DNA of 8,897 nucleotides from Solobacterium sp. Lineage in GTDB: Bacteria; Bacillota_I; Bacilli_A; Erysipelotrichales; Erysipelotrichaceae. Both the position numbers and the translations under genes were made by a program. Positions 6,457 to 8,897 of this stretch are shown piece after piece. The stretch covers positions 1 to 8,897 of the forward strand of contig JAEEPV010000090.1 in the NCBI GenBank assembly GCA_016284975.1. Reading direction: 5' to 3'. The notes beneath the pieces are model-generated. The model did no database searches. It saw only the letters and a list, made by a program, of their open reading frames with translations, and had not been told where the DNA came from. Each line of letters opens with the position of its first letter. Position 1 is the stretch's first letter.

Positions 6457-7452
6457 TTAGATAATGGTCTTATAAATCCGAATGAAAAAGGACGTGCCGA
6501 CGCCTTCAGTGCTCTGCACGGTTATTTCGCCGTGTTCGCCCTCAAGGATACGCTTTGAAAGAGCCAGCCCAATCCCGACGCTGTCTTTCCCGGCATTCTT
6601 TCCTTTATAGAACCGCTCGAAGATGTGGGGAAGATCTTCTGGCGGGATCCCGCATCCATTGTCCTTGATTGTGATCCGGCTGAACAGATTTGTATCATCC
6701 GCCTCTATGGAGAGCGTTCCTCCGTCATCCATGTGTTCGATGCAGTTTTTTATGATATTCTTTAGCGCTTCGATGGTCCAGTTGCGATCACAGGTGATCC
6801 TTTCTTTGGCAACGTCCAGTCTGCACGCGATGTTCCTGACATCCATCTGAATCAGAAACGGCCGGACAGCTTCTTCGACCAATTCGGAAAGCGCCGCTTC
6901 CTCTTTTTTCAGTACAATCGTCCCGGCATCCAGCTTTGAAATCTTAAGCAGCGTTTGTATCAGCCAGTTCATGCGGTCAAGCTGAGCCGACTGAGTCCTC
7001 AGGAGTTCTTCGCGTTTTGCCTCATCCGTCTCATCCATAAGAAGATCATTCATGACCATCATGGAAGTCAGCGGTGTTTTCAGCTGATGACTGATATCCG
7101 CCAATGCCGTGGCAAGCTGTGTTTTGTCATCCTCCAGCTGCTCATTCTGTGTTTTCAGCATCGTAGCAGCTTTGTATATATTGGTTCGGAGGATGGACAG
7201 CTCCCCTTCCTCCTGACTTCCGATTTCCGGTACTTCTGCTCCCGCAAGCACTTTGACCAGATAATCATTCAATTCCGTAATGTGCCAGTATCTCTTATTC
7301 GTATAAAAGACAAAAACTGCCAGAAGAGCAGTCCCTGACAGCAGTAAAAAAAGACCCGCTTCTATACCGATCAGTATCGTTCCGCTTAAGAAAGCCAGTA
7401 AAATGATGACCACACTGATCAGAATCGTATTTCTGTATTCCCTGTTATTCAT
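6457..7452 (-). CDS. Intramembrane-type sensor histidine kinase
   Basis: 331 residues. Two hydrophobic helices (about 9-28 and 31-50) are separated by only a few residues, so there is essentially no extracellular sensor domain. That is the hallmark of intramembrane-sensing kinases, which usually read the activity of a partner transporter. A linker (51-105) leads to the dimerisation/phosphotransfer helix with H122 in ADISHQLKTPLTSM. The ATPase domain follows: N-box NIIKNCIEH (232-240), G1 box DNGCGI (264-269), F-box IFERFYKG (277-284) and G2 box GIGLAL (293-298). All catalytic motifs are intact. The ATG is 15 nt after the regulator stop with no strong Shine-Dalgarno, so translation is probably coupled. 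The expected phosphoacceptor is D51 of the adjacent regulator, and the likely sensory partner is the downstream FtsX-type transporter. The QLKTPL variant also occurs in VanS/VncS-like kinases. Confidence 0.92.
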   Translation of the reverse strand: MNNREYRNTILISVVIILLAFLSGTILIGIEAGLFLLLSGTALLAVFVFYTNKRYWHITELNDYLVKVLAGAEVPEIGSQEEGELSILRTNIYKAATMLKTQNEQLEDDKTQLATALADISHQLKTPLTSMMVMNDLLMDETDEAKREELLRTQSAQLDRMNWLIQTLLKISKLDAGTIVLKKEEAALSELVEEAVRPFLIQMDVRNIACRLDVAKERITCDRNWTIEALKNIIKNCIEHMDDGGTLSIEADDTNLFSRITIKDNGCGIPPEDLPHIFERFYKGKNAGKDSVGIGLALSKRILEGEHGEITVQSTEGVGTSFFIRIYKTII

Positions 7453-7467
7453 AGATCAGATACTCTG

Positions 7468-8181
7468 CTAATCGAGGATATAGCCAAGTCCCCGTACGGT
7501 CCGGATGATCGTCGGATCCGCGGGATCCCTTTCAATCTTATCCCTCAGACGTTTGATGTATACCGTCAGTGTATTGTCATTCACAAAATCACCGCTGATA
7601 TCCCACATGTCTGACAGCAGCTTTCTTCTGGAAAGCACGATCCCCCTGTTGCTTACAAAAATCAAAAGCAGACGGTATTCCAATGCTGTCAGTTCTACCG
7701 TTTCCTCCTGTCCTGTCGCCGCATCGATTCGTGTCACCTTTGCTTCATTTGTATAGATCCGGATATCCCCGATGACTTCCGGATTATTTGAGCTGCCATT
7801 CTCTGTACCTGGACTCTGTGTCCGCCCTGCCCTGCGGAGAACATTTCTGATTCTCGCCATCAGCTCACCTACCCGGAACGGCTTGGATATATAATCATCA
7901 GCCCCTAACTCCAGTCCCATGACCACGTTTACTTCCGCATCGATGGCTGTCAGAAAGATAACCGGTACATCTTCCGATCGTTTGATGTCCCGACAGATGT
8001 CATAGCCGCTGCCGTCCGGAAGGTTGATATCCAGAACGCAGATGTCGTATTTCCCCGGTTTCCAGGCAGATCTCGCTTCTGCCGCATTTTTTACAGAAAC
8101 GACTTCGTAGCCTTCCTTTTCCAGAGAGTATGTAAGGCCCATTGAGATTGCTTCATCGTCTTCAACAAGTAATACTCGCAT
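7468..8181 (-). CDS. OmpR/PhoB-family response regulator
   Basis: 237 residues, normal family length. The receiver domain (1-115) carries the acidic pocket E7/D8/D9, the phosphoacceptor D51 in VLDINLPDG, the switch threonine T78 and K100 in ISKPF. After a variable Ser/Asn/Gly-rich linker (about 117-135), the winged-helix DNA-binding domain spans about 137-237. It includes ELTALEYRLLLIF, the recognition-helix region DNTLTVYIKRLRDKI, and the terminal hairpin RTVRGLGYILD. GGGGG at 8188-8192, 6 nt before the ATG, supports the start. It is the first gene of the - strand cluster. Its likely targets are the dyad before the ABC ATPase gene and the similar dyad in its own leader. Confidence 0.95.
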   Translation of the reverse strand: MRVLLVEDDEAISMGLTYSLEKEGYEVVSVKNAAEARSAWKPGKYDICVLDINLPDGSGYDICRDIKRSEDVPVIFLTAIDAEVNVVMGLELGADDYISKPFRVGELMARIRNVLRRAGRTQSPGTENGSSNNPEVIGDIRIYTNEAKVTRIDAATGQEETVELTALEYRLLLIFVSNRGIVLSRRKLLSDMWDISGDFVNDNTLTVYIKRLRDKIERDPADPTIIRTVRGLGYILD

Positions 8182-8198
8182 TTATTTCCCCCATGTCC

Positions 8199-8212
8199 TG
8201 ACAGAACTGTCC
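8199..8212. promoter_or_regulatory. Second TNACA-N4-TGTNN dyad, in the leader of the response-regulator gene
   Basis: The + strand reads TGACA-GAAC-TGTCC, a near match to the operator before the ABC genes, 18-31 nt upstream of the regulator start codon. GACAG-AA-CTGTC inside it is a tight palindrome, and GTCCTG is repeated on both sides (8195-8200, 8209-8214). A GATAAT (- strand, 8242-8237) is a plausible -10 element without a good -35. That would place the dyad in the 5' untranslated region, fitting autoregulation or a small hairpin near the Shine-Dalgarno. Confidence 0.4.
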
Positions 8213-8266
8213 TGTTCATTCTCCATCTTTCACTTCATTATCAAAGCTGCGATTTAGCAAGCATTT

Positions 8267-8713
8267 TCAGAGCTCATAAACGGCAACGATTTCATCTCCG
8301 TCCTTCTCTCCGTTTTCTATAAAGCCGAAATCGTGTTACAGCTTCGCGGCGACATCGTTTCCGGGCTCCCAGGAAGTGCTCCAGAGCGATTCCTCTCCAT
8401 CCGGGAACGTGCGGATATAGTCCAGCAGTAGCTTAAGAGCATCCCTGCCATAGCCGCGCTTCTGATACCTCTGATCGATCATGAAGCTCCACAGACAGTA
8501 GCTGTGTCTGTAGACCTCAGCCATCTCCTCGTACTCTTCTGAATTGTGGCCGATCATGGCGAATCCCACAGGAGTATCGCCGTCTCAGATGCCGAAAGGC
8601 TGAACAAATCTACCGTCAGCCAAGGTATCATAGGCCTGCGCCAGACTTATCGAATTCGAAGCCACGAATTTCTCCTAGTCTTTCGAGACTCTGAATGGCG
8701 ATCTATATAGATC
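8267..8713 (-). pseudogene. GNAT N-acetyltransferase pseudogene (SpeG/BltD-like) with three in-frame stops
   Basis: One - strand frame of about 149 codons reads as an acetyltransferase from FRVSKD to the natural TGA at 8267-8269. TAG (8677-8675), TGA (8587-8585) and TAA (8338-8336) interrupt it. The order of blocks is EKFVASNSISLAQAYDTL, DGDTPVGFAMIG, YCLWSFMIDQRYQKRGYG (acetyl-CoA loop Q/R-x-x-G-x-G), WEPGNDVAAKL and HDFGFIENGE. The VASN..S.AQAY opening resembles polyamine acetyltransferases such as BltD and SpeG. The first stop fits a CAG-to-TAG change (KDQEKF) and the last a Tyr-to-TAA change. The N-terminal ~15-20 residues and a start codon cannot be found: the frame meets TAA above 8713. 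A GTG-initiated piece (8569-8336) is open but lacks both ends of the fold. Its dead 3' end abuts the regulator promoter region. Confidence 0.8.
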
Positions 8714-8744
8714 TGAAGTTTAAATTCATCATCTGTTGTAATTC

Positions 8745-8763
8745 TTGGGGCATTTTGCCCCAA
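8745..8763. repeat. Hairpin TTGGGGC-ATTTT-GCCCCAA
   Basis: A perfect 7-bp GC-rich stem with a 5-nt loop. It lies beyond the 5' end of the acetyltransferase pseudogene. Neither strand has a clear U-run after the stem (AATAATT on +, GAATTAC on -). It is a possible terminator for a gene outside the window or for the vanished upstream neighbour, but the type cannot be settled. Confidence 0.45.
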
Positions 8764-8825
8764 AATAATTCAGAACTATTCCGAATGAATTCCCTTTGAA
8801 ACTGCTGGAAGTTCTACAAACTGGA

Positions 8826-8868
8826 ATATGTTGATCGGTTTTATTGCTTTATCCGATCGATCACATAT
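8826..8868. repeat. Imperfect inverted repeat at the window's right edge
   Basis: GATCGG (8833-8838) pairs with CCGATC (8853-8858) around a 14-nt T-rich spacer. ATATGT (8826-8831) pairs with ACATAT (8863-8868) outside a small internal loop. From about 8714 to 8897 I see no coding frame of note, only this repeat and the GC hairpin. It could be an operator or a terminator for a gene outside the window. Confidence 0.35.
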
Positions 8869-8897
8869 CATATGTTTCCCTTCCAAATACTTAACCA

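Noticed and set aside
1..8897. CRISPR array, tRNA/rRNA genes or a complete insertion sequence
   Set aside because: No regularly spaced identical repeats, cloverleaf-like segments or transposase with terminal inverted repeats were seen. The alternating elements at 1911-1992 number only three and are not separated by unique spacers of CRISPR type.

Overview
The window looks like the chromosome of a low-to-moderate GC Gram-positive anaerobe, most likely a Clostridia/Lachnospiraceae-type Firmicute. The pointers are strong purine-rich Shine-Dalgarno sites (AAGGAG, GGAGGTGA), a two-component system paired with an FtsX-type ABC transporter, and relatives of several genes typical of that group. This is inferred from gene content and not from any marker gene.

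Left part (1-3067) is an accessory, decaying zone. After the 3' end of an unidentified reading frame come two N-terminally truncated serine-recombinase (resolvase/invertase) remnants on the + strand, at about 123-469 and 2019-2348. Copy 1 has lost one A in a short A run, which shifts its last codons. Copy 2 has a CAG-to-TAG nonsense change. Between them, on the - strand, is an apparently intact ATPase with a nuclease-like C-terminus (archaeal-type ATPase_2 + DUF234 architecture). Its upstream region holds three copies of a 13-nt TCAGCAGA(A/T)TATA element in alternating orientation about 30 bp apart. A small ORF resembling the ribosomal protein L7/L12 C-terminal domain follows (2562-2813), then a probable scrap of a 23S rRNA uracil methyltransferase C-terminus.

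Central and right part (3068-8181) is a compact - strand cluster read from right to left: OmpR-family response regulator, intramembrane-type sensor histidine kinase with almost no extracellular loop, MacB/LolD-type ABC ATPase, and an 859-residue permease with two FtsX halves. The ATPase and permease overlap by ATGA. This is the layout of a peptide-antibiotic or envelope-stress sensing and detoxification module: the kinase/regulator pair probably controls the transporter. Consistent with this, the 117-bp gap before the ABC ATPase contains a perfect TNACA-N4-TGTAA dyad, the operator form described for BceR-like regulators, and a near match lies just upstream of the regulator gene itself.

The right end (8267-8897) holds a GNAT acetyltransferase pseudogene with three in-frame stops, whose 3' end lies against the regulator promoter region, followed by about 180 bp of non-coding DNA with two hairpins. 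I see no tRNA, rRNA, CRISPR array or complete insertion sequence.
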